From: Paracoccus aminovorans
Lineage (GTDB): Bacteria; Pseudomonadota; Alphaproteobacteria; Rhodobacterales; Rhodobacteraceae
Reading direction: 5' to 3'
Assembly (NCBI RefSeq): GCF_900005615.1
Contig: NZ_LN832559.1
Coordinates: 62,001-126,000, forward strand
DNA length: 64,000 bases
Below the pieces are notes generated by a model. It saw only the letters and a list, made by a program, of their open reading frames with translations, made no database searches and was not told where the DNA came from. The position numbers were made by a program, and so were the translations under genes. Of the stretch, positions 51,256-60,653 are shown piece after piece; positions within the stretch are counted from its first letter, which is position 1, and every line of letters begins with the position of its first letter.

Positions 51256-54200
51256 TCACCCAATTTCCAGTTCCGGCAGACCGTTCACGATCTTCATCGT
51301 CTCGAGGCTCACAGTAATCACCCGCTGGAACAGTTCCAGGGGGTAGCGAGGGTTGCCGACGGTCTCGTTGGCGTAGTCGTTGGCGTCGTTGGTGATGCCG
51401 CTGGCGGGGTCGGTTTTAACCACCTGGCGCTCCATCACCCAGTCGAGGGCGGGTTTGCCGTTCACGACGTAATCCCAGGCCTCCAGGGGGATGTTCTGCA
51501 TGGTGATGCGGTCGTTGTAGATGACGGTGGTGCGGTCCTTGGTCTTGCCCTTGCCGCCGAGCTTCATCTTTTTCACGCGGTAGAATTTCACCGGGTCGGC
51601 CTGGGCCTCGGGGATCAGGCGGTGGTCGCCTTCCTTGAAGGTCACCATGTAGGGCTCGACGCTTTCAAAATTCACATGCAGTTGGCCGAGGGCGCGGCCG
51701 GCGTCGCGGAAGGCGGCGAAGTCGGCAAAGCTCTTCACCGCCGGGATGCGAGGCAGTTGCTTGGCGAGATTGTTCTTGAACCGCTCGCGGTAGTCGGGCG
51801 AGTGCAGAAGGCCGTAGATGTAATAGAACAGGTTTTCCTTGCTGATTGCCTCACCCGGATAGGCGGCTTGGAAATGCGCGAGGCTTTTATCGGTGATGGC
51901 ATCGCTGCGGGTGGGGCCAGTGGCCTGATCGCCCGCAGTGGCGAAGAGGCCATCATCGGGTTGGGTTTCTCCATAGAGGTAGAGCGGGAAGCACTGGCTT
52001 TTAGCGGACAAGTCCAGACATGGCACCATGTCGGTCATGATCACGGAAAAGCTCGCGGCGCCGATGCCAGTCATAGAAATGGTGGGATTGTGTTCTTGGC
52101 CTGACGGAAACAGTCGAGGAATCAAATATCGGTTCTCATTCAGCAACCCATCGTAGAACAACCATTGAATGTTGAATGGACGGTAAAGCGATCGAACTAG
52201 CTTTTCTTCGTTAAATTCCGCGCGCACACTCTTTTCGAATTTTTGTCGAAGAACCCATGACCAGCTCATTGAGGTTGGGTCATCAAGCTGCGCCGAATCT
52301 CCAATCCCTCGCTCAATTCCATCGTTATAGTAAGCAATGGTCTTAGTCATCGACTGCCGGACACGCGATCGCGACGAGTTGTAGGCCCATGCATCGCGAT
52401 TGGTTTTTACGCCCGCCGAATAGGAGTCGAAAATTCTCTCAGTAGTTTTGTTTTTTTTGTTTCCAATCTCAAAGAACCGATCAAAGCTGCGATCAACCTG
52501 GTCCAGCCAATCGTTGTTTTCGTCTGGCGTGATGCGCCGCCATCCCTTCGCCTTGGTGATACCGTCGATCGAGCCGAAGTCGCGAATGACGTTCAGCTTC
52601 TGTTTCTGGTCGAGATAATCGCCAATGTCGTAGAAATGGAGGCACCCGTGTTCGGCGGCGTCGGGATTTTTGACCAGAACGGCAATCGCGATTGGCGTGC
52701 GTGTCCCTTCGCCGAACACGTTGCCGCGTTCTTTGCGCCGCTGCTCCCCTGCGGTCCTTGCGTTCCCTCGCAGATGGAAAATGTAGAGATCGCTGAACTC
52801 TTCGGCGAGGCATTTGCGCATCCCATCGGCTGCATGGGTTTCGATCCAAGCCGCGTTCGAAACGTAGGCAACGACACCGCTGTCACCGATGCGGTCAGAC
52901 GCCCATCGAATAGCCTTGATATATGAATCATACAGGCTGCGTGGGTTTCCACTTGAATGTCCAACGTATGTTTCCCTAAGGCGTTCGTTAAGTCGAGGAT
53001 ACGTCACATTGGATGCTTCATCGTCGTCGCTTTTTTGCCCGACGGAATAGGGCGGGTTGCCCATGATCACCCGGATATCCAGCGCCTTCTGCTTGGCACG
53101 ACGCTCCGAGTTGTCGGGCAGGAGATTGGCGATCATGTCGCGCTTCTGCTCATACATCTGGAAGGTGTCGGTCAGCAGGATGCCGGTGAAAGAGTGATAG
53201 GGTGCATCGGCCTGCAGCCCGCCCTGCGCCAGTTCGTGATAGACGGTCTCGATATTCACTGCGGCGATGTAATAGGCCAGCAGCACGATCTCATTGGCGT
53301 GAATCTCGTGCTTGTATTTGTGCTCAAGCTCATCGGGCGCGATCAGGCCCGATTGCAGCAGTCGGGTGATGAAGGTGCCAGTGCCGGTGAAGGGGTCGAG
53401 GATATGCACGCCCTTGGACCCCAGTGTCTGGCCGAACTGCGCCTTCAACACGTCATTGACCGAGTGGATAATGAAATCCACCACCTCGACCGGGGTATAG
53501 ACGATGCCGAGGCGCTGGGTCAGGCGCGGGAAAGCGTTGCGGAAAAAGCGGTCGTAAAGCTCGGTGATCAGGGACTGGCGGCCGTGGGCGGTCTTGATGC
53601 CCTCGGCCCGGCGAGCGACGCTGGCATAGAACTTGTCGAGGCTTTCCGCCTCCTTGGCGAGGTTGTGTTCGTGCAGCTGGCAGAGCACGGTCTCCATCGC
53701 GCGGGAGACGGGGTTAGCTTCGGTGAACTTGCTGTCCTTGAACAGCGCGTCAAAGACCGGCTTGGTGATCAGGTGCTGGGCCAGCATTTCGATCGCGTCG
53801 GCCTCGGTGATCTCGGGGTTCAGGTCGTCGTGCAGCTCATCCAGGAAGGCGCGGAAGGCGGTCTGTTCCGGGCCGGGCTTGGCGGTGATGGTGGTGATGC
53901 GGGTGATATGGGTCTGGGCGATTTTGGCGATGTCCTTGGCCCAGCTGTCCCAGTAATCGCGGGTGCCGCATTTCTCGACAATCTTCGCCATGATGGCGCG
54001 GGTGAACTCGTCAAAGACGAAGGCGCCCTGTTCGGGGCCGAGATCGGTGATGGTCGGGTCGCGGCCTTCCTGACCGATATTGGCACCGGTCTTTTCCGCG
54101 CGGGTCTTGCTGGTGGCGAAGTCATCGACCACGGCAGTCAGTTCGCGCAGCTCGGATTCGGAGGAGATGCGCACCAGCTCGACCTTGTCGCTGATATCCT

Positions 54201-56115
54201 CGCCCAGCTTGGCCTGGTTGATGCGGGCGTCGAGGCGTTCGTCATGGGCGCGCAAGGCGTTCAGGATCTGCCAGACGACCTGATAGCGCTCATTGTCCTT
54301 CAGCGCCTCCTCGGGGGTGGTGTCGGGCGGGATGGCGACGGGCAGGATGACATAGCCCATCTTCTTGCCCTCGGCCCGGCGCATGACGCGGCCGACCGAT
54401 TGCACCACGTCGATCTGGCTTTTGCGCGGGTGCATGAACATGATCGCGTCCAGTGCGGGCACGTCCACGCCCTCGGACAGTACGCGGGCATTGGTCAGGA
54501 TCCGGCAGGTGTCCTCGCCCGCATCGGCCTTGAGCCAGTTCAGCATCTCATCGCGGGCGGTGGCGTTGAAGGTGCCGTCGATATGGCGCACCTCGGTCGT
54601 CAGGTGGCGGGCATCGTCGATCAACTCGCTGCCGGTATATTCATCGACTACCTTGGTGAATTCGTCCTCGATGATCTTCGATTTCGCGATGGTCTGGCAG
54701 AAGGCCAGTGCGCGACGCATCGGGCGCGGATCGAAGGCCAAGTCTTCGGCCAGGTCGGCCTTGGTCAGCGCCTTGTAACAGCCGATGATCTTGGTCGCGT
54801 CATCGAGTGTCAGTTCCGGCCCGTCCTTGAGGCGGTTCTGGATGGTGGTCGAGATCAGCCCCTCATCGACCGCCAGCACCACGACCTTGTAATCGGTCAG
54901 CAGGTTGTTCTCGACCGCCCAGCCAAAGCCACGATGGAACAGATCCTTGCCGAACTTGTCCTCATCATCCATCGAGGCCAGTTCGGCATCGTGGTCATCC
55001 GCCTTGCGCCGGGCGGCATCGCCGAAGATGCGCGGCGTCGCGGTCATGTAGAGGCGCTTTTTCGCCGCCACATGGTCGTTGCTGTGGATGCGCACGAAGG
55101 TGCTGTCGTCTTCGTCCTTCAGCGTGACGCCGGTGGTGCGATGCGCCTCGTCGCAGATCACCAGATCGAATTCCGGCAGGCCATGGTTTTTCTGTGCGCG
55201 GGTCAGCACGTCGATCGAGTGATAGGTCGAGAACACCACGGTCATGCGGTTGGGCGGCGCAGCGGCAACCTGCTGCGCGAGCCTCTGCGGATCAGTCGTC
55301 GCCGGGAAGGCCAGATCATGGACGTTCAGATCGAGGCTGTCGGCATCGGCATTGCGCCCGATCCTCACATCGGAGCAGGCCGAAAACGCGGTGAACTCCT
55401 GCTGGCGGTCATTGCTCCATTCGCGCACGGTCTGCGACATCAGCGCCAATGATGGCACCATGAACAGCACCCGCTTGCCCGGACCCGCCAGGGCTTCGGC
55501 GATCCGCAGCCCGGTGAAGGTCTTGCCAGTGCCGCAAGCCATGATCAGCTTGCCGCGATCGGCTTCCGCCAGCCCCTCGGTCACGGCCTTCAGGGCATCG
55601 CGCTGGTGCGGACGCAGCTGTTTCTTCGGGGCGAGGCTGACGGTGCCGGTGCGCAGGAACTGCGACCAGTCGATGCGGCTGGCCTCCAGCTCGCTGATGC
55701 TGATGCGGTTCCAGTCTTTCGACAGCTTGTCGAGCGTCCCGCTGGCGTTCTTGCCGAATTCCTTCTGCGTGGTGTCGGCAATGATCAGCCGCGTAAACAG
55801 ATCATTGGAGGCGGCCGAGATGAAGCTGTCGATATCGGGCTTCTGAATCGTGTGATTGGGCGCATAGAATTTGCACTGGATCGCAGCATAACCCGAGCCA
55901 TCGGCCAGCGTCGCCACCAGGTCGATGCCGGTGTCGGCCTTGCTCCAGCCCTGTTCCTTCGCCCATTGGGCAAAAGGCACAACGGCGGAATAGTATTGCT
56001 TTTGCGCATCGTCGTTTTCCAGATAAACGCGAACGACCCGCTCAAAGTAATCGCCCTTCTCGCGCTCGGACCGGGCAGCCTGGCGGTAGGAATCCAACAA
56101 ATCACGCAACTGCAT
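51256..56115 (-). CDS. Type ISP-like single-chain restriction-modification enzyme
   Basis: A 1619-residue protein with, in order, an Mrr-like nuclease (DTGIDLV with D65 and QCKFY with Q80/K82), an SF2 helicase (ACGTGKTFTG at 193-202, ICDEAHRTTG, SEGVDVPALDAIMFMHPRKS, VQSVGRVMRRAEG), a linker, an N6-adenine methyltransferase (motif I ILDPFTGTGTF near 908, motif IV IMGNPPYSVG near 1020) and a C-terminal target-recognition region. This is the LlaGI/LlaBIII plan and length. It restricts DNA by translocation and methylates its own site, needing no separate subunit. Its start lies about 240 bases before the P2 integrase, head to head. Confidence 0.9.
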   Translation of the reverse strand: MQLRDLLDSYRQAARSEREKGDYFERVVRVYLENDDAQKQYYSAVVPFAQWAKEQGWSKADTGIDLVATLADGSGYAAIQCKFYAPNHTIQKPDIDSFISAASNDLFTRLIIADTTQKEFGKNASGTLDKLSKDWNRISISELEASRIDWSQFLRTGTVSLAPKKQLRPHQRDALKAVTEGLAEADRGKLIMACGTGKTFTGLRIAEALAGPGKRVLFMVPSLALMSQTVREWSNDRQQEFTAFSACSDVRIGRNADADSLDLNVHDLAFPATTDPQRLAQQVAAAPPNRMTVVFSTYHSIDVLTRAQKNHGLPEFDLVICDEAHRTTGVTLKDEDDSTFVRIHSNDHVAAKKRLYMTATPRIFGDAARRKADDHDAELASMDDEDKFGKDLFHRGFGWAVENNLLTDYKVVVLAVDEGLISTTIQNRLKDGPELTLDDATKIIGCYKALTKADLAEDLAFDPRPMRRALAFCQTIAKSKIIEDEFTKVVDEYTGSELIDDARHLTTEVRHIDGTFNATARDEMLNWLKADAGEDTCRILTNARVLSEGVDVPALDAIMFMHPRKSQIDVVQSVGRVMRRAEGKKMGYVILPVAIPPDTTPEEALKDNERYQVVWQILNALRAHDERLDARINQAKLGEDISDKVELVRISSESELRELTAVVDDFATSKTRAEKTGANIGQEGRDPTITDLGPEQGAFVFDEFTRAIMAKIVEKCGTRDYWDSWAKDIAKIAQTHITRITTITAKPGPEQTAFRAFLDELHDDLNPEITEADAIEMLAQHLITKPVFDALFKDSKFTEANPVSRAMETVLCQLHEHNLAKEAESLDKFYASVARRAEGIKTAHGRQSLITELYDRFFRNAFPRLTQRLGIVYTPVEVVDFIIHSVNDVLKAQFGQTLGSKGVHILDPFTGTGTFITRLLQSGLIAPDELEHKYKHEIHANEIVLLAYYIAAVNIETVYHELAQGGLQADAPYHSFTGILLTDTFQMYEQKRDMIANLLPDNSERRAKQKALDIRVIMGNPPYSVGQKSDDDEASNVTYPRLNERLRETYVGHSSGNPRSLYDSYIKAIRWASDRIGDSGVVAYVSNAAWIETHAADGMRKCLAEEFSDLYIFHLRGNARTAGEQRRKERGNVFGEGTRTPIAIAVLVKNPDAAEHGCLHFYDIGDYLDQKQKLNVIRDFGSIDGITKAKGWRRITPDENNDWLDQVDRSFDRFFEIGNKKNKTTERIFDSYSAGVKTNRDAWAYNSSRSRVRQSMTKTIAYYNDGIERGIGDSAQLDDPTSMSWSWVLRQKFEKSVRAEFNEEKLVRSLYRPFNIQWLFYDGLLNENRYLIPRLFPSGQEHNPTISMTGIGAASFSVIMTDMVPCLDLSAKSQCFPLYLYGETQPDDGLFATAGDQATGPTRSDAITDKSLAHFQAAYPGEAISKENLFYYIYGLLHSPDYRERFKNNLAKQLPRIPAVKSFADFAAFRDAGRALGQLHVNFESVEPYMVTFKEGDHRLIPEAQADPVKFYRVKKMKLGGKGKTKDRTTVIYNDRITMQNIPLEAWDYVVNGKPALDWVMERQVVKTDPASGITNDANDYANETVGNPRYPLELFQRVITVSLETMKIVNGLPELEIG

Positions 56116-56265
56116 CAGTACCGCCTGTCCCGGAACAAGGTTTTCTTTTTATCATCAGGCGCTCGAGGGCCTGAAACAGAACCTAGCCGCCCGTTGCGGT
56201 TGAATCCATATGCAACTGACCGATTCCCTCCCGTCCTCCGCCCCCCGATGCCCCCCTTCCACCCG

Positions 56266-56304
56266 ACCGGCGCGGATTGTGCCCTTCCGGCGCCGGTCCG
56301 CGCC
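56266..56304 (+). repeat. P2 leader repeat copy 1 (before integrase)
   Basis: ACCGGCGC (56266-56273) and GCGCCGGT (56290-56297) form an inverted repeat with 16 bases between. The last 21 bases (56284-56304, CTTCCGGCGCCGGTCCGCGC then C) are identical to 58447-58467. P2 thus repeats the P1 pattern of a shared leader before integrase and HTH. Confidence 0.7.
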
Positions 56305-56355
56305 TGTCTTCCGGTCTGCGAATCATCTCGTTGATAAGCCGGCGCTTCTACGCCT

Positions 56356-57681
56356 GTGTCGGAGCGGAAAACGGAGTGCAGGGCATTGCGAAACAGAGAA
56401 AGACTGACGGAAAAACTGGTCCGGGCGGCTGAGCCGCGGTCGAAGGCATGGCAGATTTTCGACAGCGATGTGCTGGGGCTGTCGATCTGCATCTATCCAT
56501 CCGGCGGGCGCAGCTTCATGTTCGACTACCGCACGGCCGGGCGGCAGCGGCGGCTGACCATCGGGCGCTGGCCGGAATGGAACGTCACCGCCGCGCGCGA
56601 GCACGCCAAGGCGCTGCGCCGCGATGTCGATGGCGGGCTGGATCCGCTGGCCGAGCGCGAGGAGATCCGCGAGGCGCCGCGTTTTCCCGATCTGGTGGCG
56701 CGCTACCTGCGCGAACATGCCACGCATCTGGCGCCGCGCAATGCCGCCGATCAGGCATCCATGCTGCACAAGCTGATCATGCCGCACTGGAAGCACCGGC
56801 TGGTGGCCGAGATCGAGCCGGCGGATGTCGAACGGGTGCTGAACCTGATCGCCGAGGGGCGCTCCCGCCCGGCCAAGAAGAAACCAAAAACCAAGCGCCG
56901 CATCCCGCTGAAGCCGCCGAAACCCACGCCGGTGCGCGCCAACCGCGCGGGCGAGATGCTGCGCCGGGTCTTCAATCTCGCCATTGCATGGCGGATGCGC
57001 TCCGACAATCCGGCGGTGGGCTTTCGTCGCCGCGTCGAGACCGAGCGCGAGCGGTTCCTCGACATGGAGGAGATCGCGCGGCTCAGCGAGGCGCTGGGCG
57101 CGGCCGAGGACCAGCGCGGCGCCAGCATCATCCGCATGTGCATGCTGACCGGGGCGCGGCTGGGCGAGGTCCGGACCGCGCGTTTCGAGCATTTCGATCT
57201 GGAGCGCAACACATGGGTGAAGCCCGCCGCCAATACCAAGCAGCGCCGCATTCACCGCGTGCCGATCTCGGCAGAGACAGCGGCATTGGTGCGCACGCGG
57301 CTTTCCGCCGTGCCGGTCGGCTGCAACTGGTTGTTTCCGGGCGATGTCTCGGACAAGGACCAGCCGGTGCAGGAGATTCGCCGCTTCTGGAAAGGCATTC
57401 AGGATCAGGCCGGGCTGCCCGGGGTGCGGGTTCACGATCTGCGCCACACCTTCGCCTCGCTCTTGGTCAGCGGCGGCGCCTCGCTGGAGATGATCGGCAA
57501 GCTCTTGGGCCATTCGCAATCCAGCACCACCATGCGCTATGCGCATCTGATGGATTCGCCCTTGCGCGCCGGCGTCGATGCAGTGGCCGACATGATGCGG
57601 ATACGGCCGAGGCTCGTGCATTCCGCACCCCCGGCCGAGGAGGTCACGCCTCCGCGTGCAGCATCCGCAGGATCGGGCTGA
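56356..57681 (+). CDS. int: P2 tyrosine integrase
   Basis: Up to 441 residues, homologous over its length to the P1 integrase. Catalytic residues appear in TGARLGEVR, HDLRHTF, LLGHSQS and TTMRYAHL. The N-terminal domain shows QIFDSDVLGL and IGRWPEWNVTAAREHAKALR. The start is uncertain: GTG 56356 gives the longest form; TTG 56386 has GGAG nine bases upstream and matches the P1 N-terminus better. The stop overlaps the convergent gene by 38 bases. Confidence 0.9.
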   Translation: MSERKTECRALRNRERLTEKLVRAAEPRSKAWQIFDSDVLGLSICIYPSGGRSFMFDYRTAGRQRRLTIGRWPEWNVTAAREHAKALRRDVDGGLDPLAEREEIREAPRFPDLVARYLREHATHLAPRNAADQASMLHKLIMPHWKHRLVAEIEPADVERVLNLIAEGRSRPAKKKPKTKRRIPLKPPKPTPVRANRAGEMLRRVFNLAIAWRMRSDNPAVGFRRRVETERERFLDMEEIARLSEALGAAEDQRGASIIRMCMLTGARLGEVRTARFEHFDLERNTWVKPAANTKQRRIHRVPISAETAALVRTRLSAVPVGCNWLFPGDVSDKDQPVQEIRRFWKGIQDQAGLPGVRVHDLRHTFASLLVSGGASLEMIGKLLGHSQSSTTMRYAHLMDSPLRAGVDAVADMMRIRPRLVHSAPPAEEVTPPRAASAGSG

Positions 57682-58234
57682 CCCGCTTGCGGACTGTGCT
57701 TTCGTCGGGTGCATCGCCATCCGTGCTGTTGGCAATGAACCAGTCCAGCATCTCGCCCACGAGATCGCCCTGTTTCTCGGGCAGGCCGTGCTGGAAGAGG
57801 CGCAGGATCAGGGCGCCGTAGAAGCCTTCCCAATCATAGCTCTTGGTCGGGTTGGAGTTGACCCGGCGAAACACCCCGTGCTCCTCCTCGAAACGCGCCA
57901 GCGTGCCGGCCTGAATCAACAGATCATCGCGGGTGACCCGCAGCCCGGCATCAGGCGGCGGGATGTGTTTCCATTCGCTGCCGCCCGGCATTCGGGCGCG
58001 GCGGATCACCCCTTCGCGCGGGCCGGTCCCGCAGCGGCGAAACATCGCCAGAATATCGCCCGGCGCAATCACCACCAGGTCCGAAAGGATCTCGGCCCCA
58101 AAACGCGTGGGCGGGATCGCGATGGTGATCTCCAGCTGACCGGATATGGCCCATTCGGCGATATCGGCAATATGGCAGCTCCAGCGGGCAGCGGCTTCGG
58201 GCAGCGTGTAGATCACGCGGTTTGGCAGAGCCAT
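57644..58234 (-). CDS. P2 homologue of the integrase-adjacent conserved protein
   Basis: A 196-residue protein related to the P1 protein at 4996-5592 (see the shared blocks there). It starts at ATG 58234, 29 bases from a palindrome. The C-terminus overlaps the integrase end. Keeping the same place in two prophages supports a role in the lysogenic switch or integration control; this is inference. Confidence 0.72.
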   Translation of the reverse strand: MALPNRVIYTLPEAAARWSCHIADIAEWAISGQLEITIAIPPTRFGAEILSDLVVIAPGDILAMFRRCGTGPREGVIRRARMPGGSEWKHIPPPDAGLRVTRDDLLIQAGTLARFEEEHGVFRRVNSNPTKSYDWEGFYGALILRLFQHGLPEKQGDLVGEMLDWFIANSTDGDAPDESTVRKRVSPILRMLHAEA

Positions 58235-58262
58235 CGTGTATTTCCTGAATTGTTGGCTTTTG

Positions 58263-58280
58263 TGAAAGGCGTGCCTTTCA
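58263..58280. promoter_or_regulatory. Palindrome, probable operator of the P2 switch
   Basis: TGAAAGGC and GCCTTTCA flank a 2-base centre, starting 29 bases upstream of the reverse-strand gene. It could be its operator. Confidence 0.55.
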
Positions 58281-58428
58281 GGCCGATGCCTCTGACAGGT
58301 CCGCACGCATGGGTTGATTAGGCGCTTGGGCGCACCACCGCCGACCCGTCTCCTGGAGGCCGGCATGCCGGTGCGGACGACGTTCCCCCCTGCCCCACGG
58401 AATGCCAGCAAACCCCATGAAACATGGG

Positions 58429-58467
58429 ACCGGCGCACATCCGGCGCTTCCGGCGCCGGTCCGCGCC
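58429..58467 (+). repeat. P2 leader repeat copy 2 (before HTH gene)
   Basis: ACCGGCGC (58429-58436) and GCGCCGGT (58453-58460) again have a 16-base spacer, and 21 bases to 58467 equal the integrase copy. The HTH start is 59 bases further. Confidence 0.7.
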
Positions 58468-58526
58468 GCGCCGCCGGTACTCCGCCTGTGCTCTCGCTTG
58501 CCCCACAACCACGGGGAAAGGACCGG

Positions 58527-58790
58527 ATGATGACCGATCAGACCATGATCACCGCCGAGACCGGCGCAATCGCCCATGAAGGGCTGCTGGATGACTGGAT
58601 GCCGCGCAAGGAACTGGCCGGCATCATCGGCATCAGCGCCGATACGCTGAAGCGCTGGGAGAGCCGCCGCATCGGCCCACCCTGCATCCGCATCGGGCGC
58701 AAGGTGCTCTATCGGCGCGGGGCGGTGCGCGACTGGCTGCTGGAGCAGGAGAGCCGCAAGACCGCCGGCCGCGGGAGGGCGGCACGATGA
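58527..58790 (+). CDS. Helix-turn-helix/excisionase-type protein (P2)
   Basis: An 87-residue protein with RKELAGIIGISADTLKRWES and GRKVLYRRGAVRDWLLEQES, matching the P1 protein at 6087. GGAAAGGACCGG precedes ATG 58527 (a second ATG follows at once). It opens the P2 early operon. Confidence 0.8.
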   Translation: MMTDQTMITAETGAIAHEGLLDDWMPRKELAGIIGISADTLKRWESRRIGPPCIRIGRKVLYRRGAVRDWLLEQESRKTAGRGRAAR

Positions 58791-58993
58791 GCGGTGGCAG
58801 TGATGACCGGCGTCGCCCCGTCGCATGGGCCATCGTCTTCGCGTTCGCGCTCGGCATGCTCGTGCTTCTCGCCGGGCTGCTGATCTGGGCGCTGGTTGCG
58901 GCCGTGGACTGGGAGGCGGTGCTGCGCTTCATCGCGCCCACCGCCTTCGAGACCCGCGCCATCGAGGAAATCCTCGAGGGAGGCAGGCGATGA
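58787..58993 (+). CDS. Small single-span membrane protein (68 aa)
   Basis: The start overlaps the HTH stop. It has a hydrophobic helix (about residues 13-37, WAIVFAFALGMLVLLAGLLI) and a charged tail. P1 has a soluble protein and VRR-NUC here. Function unknown. Confidence 0.68.
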   Translation: MSGGSDDRRRPVAWAIVFAFALGMLVLLAGLLIWALVAAVDWEAVLRFIAPTAFETRAIEEILEGGRR

Positions 58994-59865
58994 GTAATCT
59001 GATCTCGGCCTCGGTGCAGCGCCGCCTCGTCGGCTCGGCCACGCGCAAATCGGTGCTTATCTACATGGCCGACAAGGCCGCCGATGACGGCAGTGGCATC
59101 TGGACCTCGAAGGCCAATATCGCCCGCGATCTCGAACTATCGCGACGTGCCGTGCAGCTGGCGATCCAGGAGCTGATCCGCGACGGGCTGGTCGCCGAGA
59201 CCGGCCAACGCGACTGCAAGCACGGCTTCACGGTGGAATATTCCATCGTGATCGAGGCTGTGGATAACCTGCCCTCAACCCGTGAACCACGTTCACCCCG
59301 TGAATCTGATGCACGGGTAACCCGTGAACCAGGTTCACATGACCCCGTGAACCAGATTCACCCGAACCATCCTTATAAAGATACTACTACGCCCCCAGCC
59401 GAAGATGCGGCTGTGGATAACTTCGACCCGCAGACCCGCTGCCTGGGCGTCGCCGGCCCCGGTCTCTGCCCGGCATCGCGCGCCGCGATCACCGGCACCG
59501 CCGAGGTGATCGCGGGCTGGCTGCAGGAGGGCATCGACCTCGAGGCCGATATCCTGCCGGTGATCCGGGCGCGCACGCCGACGATCCGCATCAGCCCGAT
59601 CCGGACATGGGGCTATTTCACCGACGCGGTGCGGGCGGCCCATCGGCAGCGCCTGCGCCAGCCGGCGAGGCCGCAAGGCGCAGAGAAGACCAGCGCCAAC
59701 CCGCAGCTGCACTTCTACGCCGACTGGGTGAACGCGGATCGCTATCTGCCCCCCAGCGCCATCAGCAACAGCGTCGCGCGGGCCCTGCTGGAGGCCGGGC
59801 TGACCAGCGCCGAGCGGCTGGCCCTGCGCGGTGTCCCCGTTCCAGCCCGGAAGGAGCGTCGATGA
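58990..59865 (+). CDS. Helix-turn-helix replication-type protein (P2)
   Basis: A 291-residue protein. The N-terminal winged helix (ASVQRRLVGSATRKSVLIYM; WTSKANIARDLELSRRAVQL) differs from P1, but the C-terminus FYADWVNADRYLPPSAISNS is shared. A repetitive basic linker (STREPRSPRESDARVTREPG) lies near 95-115, coded by GTGAACC repeats. Probably binds the phage origin. Overlaps both neighbours. Confidence 0.72.
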   Translation: MSNLISASVQRRLVGSATRKSVLIYMADKAADDGSGIWTSKANIARDLELSRRAVQLAIQELIRDGLVAETGQRDCKHGFTVEYSIVIEAVDNLPSTREPRSPRESDARVTREPGSHDPVNQIHPNHPYKDTTTPPAEDAAVDNFDPQTRCLGVAGPGLCPASRAAITGTAEVIAGWLQEGIDLEADILPVIRARTPTIRISPIRTWGYFTDAVRAAHRQRLRQPARPQGAEKTSANPQLHFYADWVNADRYLPPSAISNSVARALLEAGLTSAERLALRGVPVPARKERR

Positions 59866-60350
59866 TCACCCCCCGCGAGATCGAGGACCGTTTCGAGGAA
59901 GCCGCGCTGACCCTGAAACGCCTGCCAAACCCGCCCGGCTCCGGCGCGCGCGGCTATGGCCGCTCCTGGCCGGATTACGTCCACGAGGCCAGGCATGCCT
60001 ATGGTTACGAGGAAGCGCGGATGCGGGTGATCCCCAATCCTCGCGAGATCCAGCGCATGGAGGAGGCGCTGGAATGGCTGGCGCTGATCGGCGGCGACAG
60101 CGAGCAGGCCATCATCGACAACCGCCGCATCGTCTGGATGCGGGCCGAGGGCCACCGCTGGAAGCAGATTTGCCGCGCCGTGGGCTGCGTGCGCTCCACC
60201 GCCTGGCGACGCTGGACGGCTGCGCTGGTCACCATCGCCAACCGCCTGAACAAACAGCGAAAAACCAGCCGCCGCCCGCACAGCGCCAAAACCAGCGGGG
60301 ACGCGCGGGGCGCGAAGCGGGACGGCGAGGCCGCGAAGGGGCCGCCGTGA
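59862..60350 (+). CDS. DUF6362 family protein
   Basis: A 162-residue protein (EIEDRFEEAALTLKRLPNPP; SWPDYVHEARHAYGYEEARM; VWMRAEGHRWKQICRAVGCV). The last block looks like a helix-turn-helix. It belongs to a small phage family often found in this place. It is the gene missing from P1, where the cassette sits. Basic tail. Confidence 0.8.
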   Translation: MITPREIEDRFEEAALTLKRLPNPPGSGARGYGRSWPDYVHEARHAYGYEEARMRVIPNPREIQRMEEALEWLALIGGDSEQAIIDNRRIVWMRAEGHRWKQICRAVGCVRSTAWRRWTAALVTIANRLNKQRKTSRRPHSAKTSGDARGAKRDGEAAKGPP

Positions 60351-60461
60351 GGGCGCGAAAGGGTTGAACTTAGGGCGCGACAAAAGCAGGCGATACGGGC
60401 CATATTCATCCCATGATCGGGGCGAAAGCCGCCCTGCGGCCGCCTACCCCCGGCCTTGGTT

Positions 60462-60489
60462 CCTCCGCAGCGGCAACGCTATGCGGGGG
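60462..60489 (+). ncRNA. Conserved hairpin, P2 copy
   Basis: CCTCCGCA (60462-60469) pairs with TGCGGGGG (60482-60489), 12-base loop. The pairs C-G and G-C next to the loop replace those of the P1 copy, so pairing is kept while sequence changes. Confidence 0.5.
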
Positions 60490-60498
60490 GCATGAGCG

Positions 60499-60514
60499 CG
60501 CTAGTCCTCTAGCG
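60499..60514. repeat. Inverted repeat CGCTAG-TCCT-CTAGCG
   Basis: A perfect 6-base dyad in the gap before the methyltransferase genes. P1 has CGCTAGCG-like bases at 14038-14045. Confidence 0.5.
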
Positions 60515-60617
60515 TCAAAGGATTTTTCTGGGTTTCCACCCTCGGGTTGCCACTTTGGGTTGCCAGGGTTGCCGGCCCCTTCGCCACCTCTCGGACATTC
60601 GCCTGTCCGTCACTTTG

Positions 60618-60653
60618 GACCCGCCTGCCCTGTCGCAGCGGGTCTTTTCTTTT
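60618..60653 (+). terminator. Rho-independent terminator/attenuator before ParB-methyltransferase (P2)
   Basis: GACCCGC (60618-60624) pairs with GCGGGTC (60638-60644), then TTTTCTTTT. The ribosome site of the next gene (GGAG) follows immediately, an attenuator-like arrangement. Confidence 0.78.

Larger units (their letters stand above)
47934..56115. mobile_element. Defence island bounded on the left by the tRNA-Met fragment
   Basis: It carries HerA, SIR2 and a type ISP-like restriction enzyme, all reverse-strand. A tRNA fragment with its terminator sits at the left end, which fits a site-specific insertion. The right end and the intact tRNA are not in the window; P2 begins at about 56.2 kb. 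Confidence 0.65.
58235..58526. promoter_or_regulatory. P2 divergent control region
   Basis: Some 290 bases. It contains TGAAAGGC-GT-GCCTTTCA (58263-58280), CCGGCATGCCGG (58359-58370), CCCATG-AAA-CATGGG (58414-58428) and leader repeat copy 2. The dyads are arranged like those of the P1 region but differ in sequence, as expected if each phage has its own repressor specificity. Confidence 0.6.

Noticed and set aside
52957..55452. An 831-codon open frame opposite the type ISP gene
   Set aside because: It is the mirror of a high-GC gene: composition is Gly/Asp/Val/His-rich without motifs, while the reverse strand has a full ordered set of nuclease, helicase and methyltransferase motifs.
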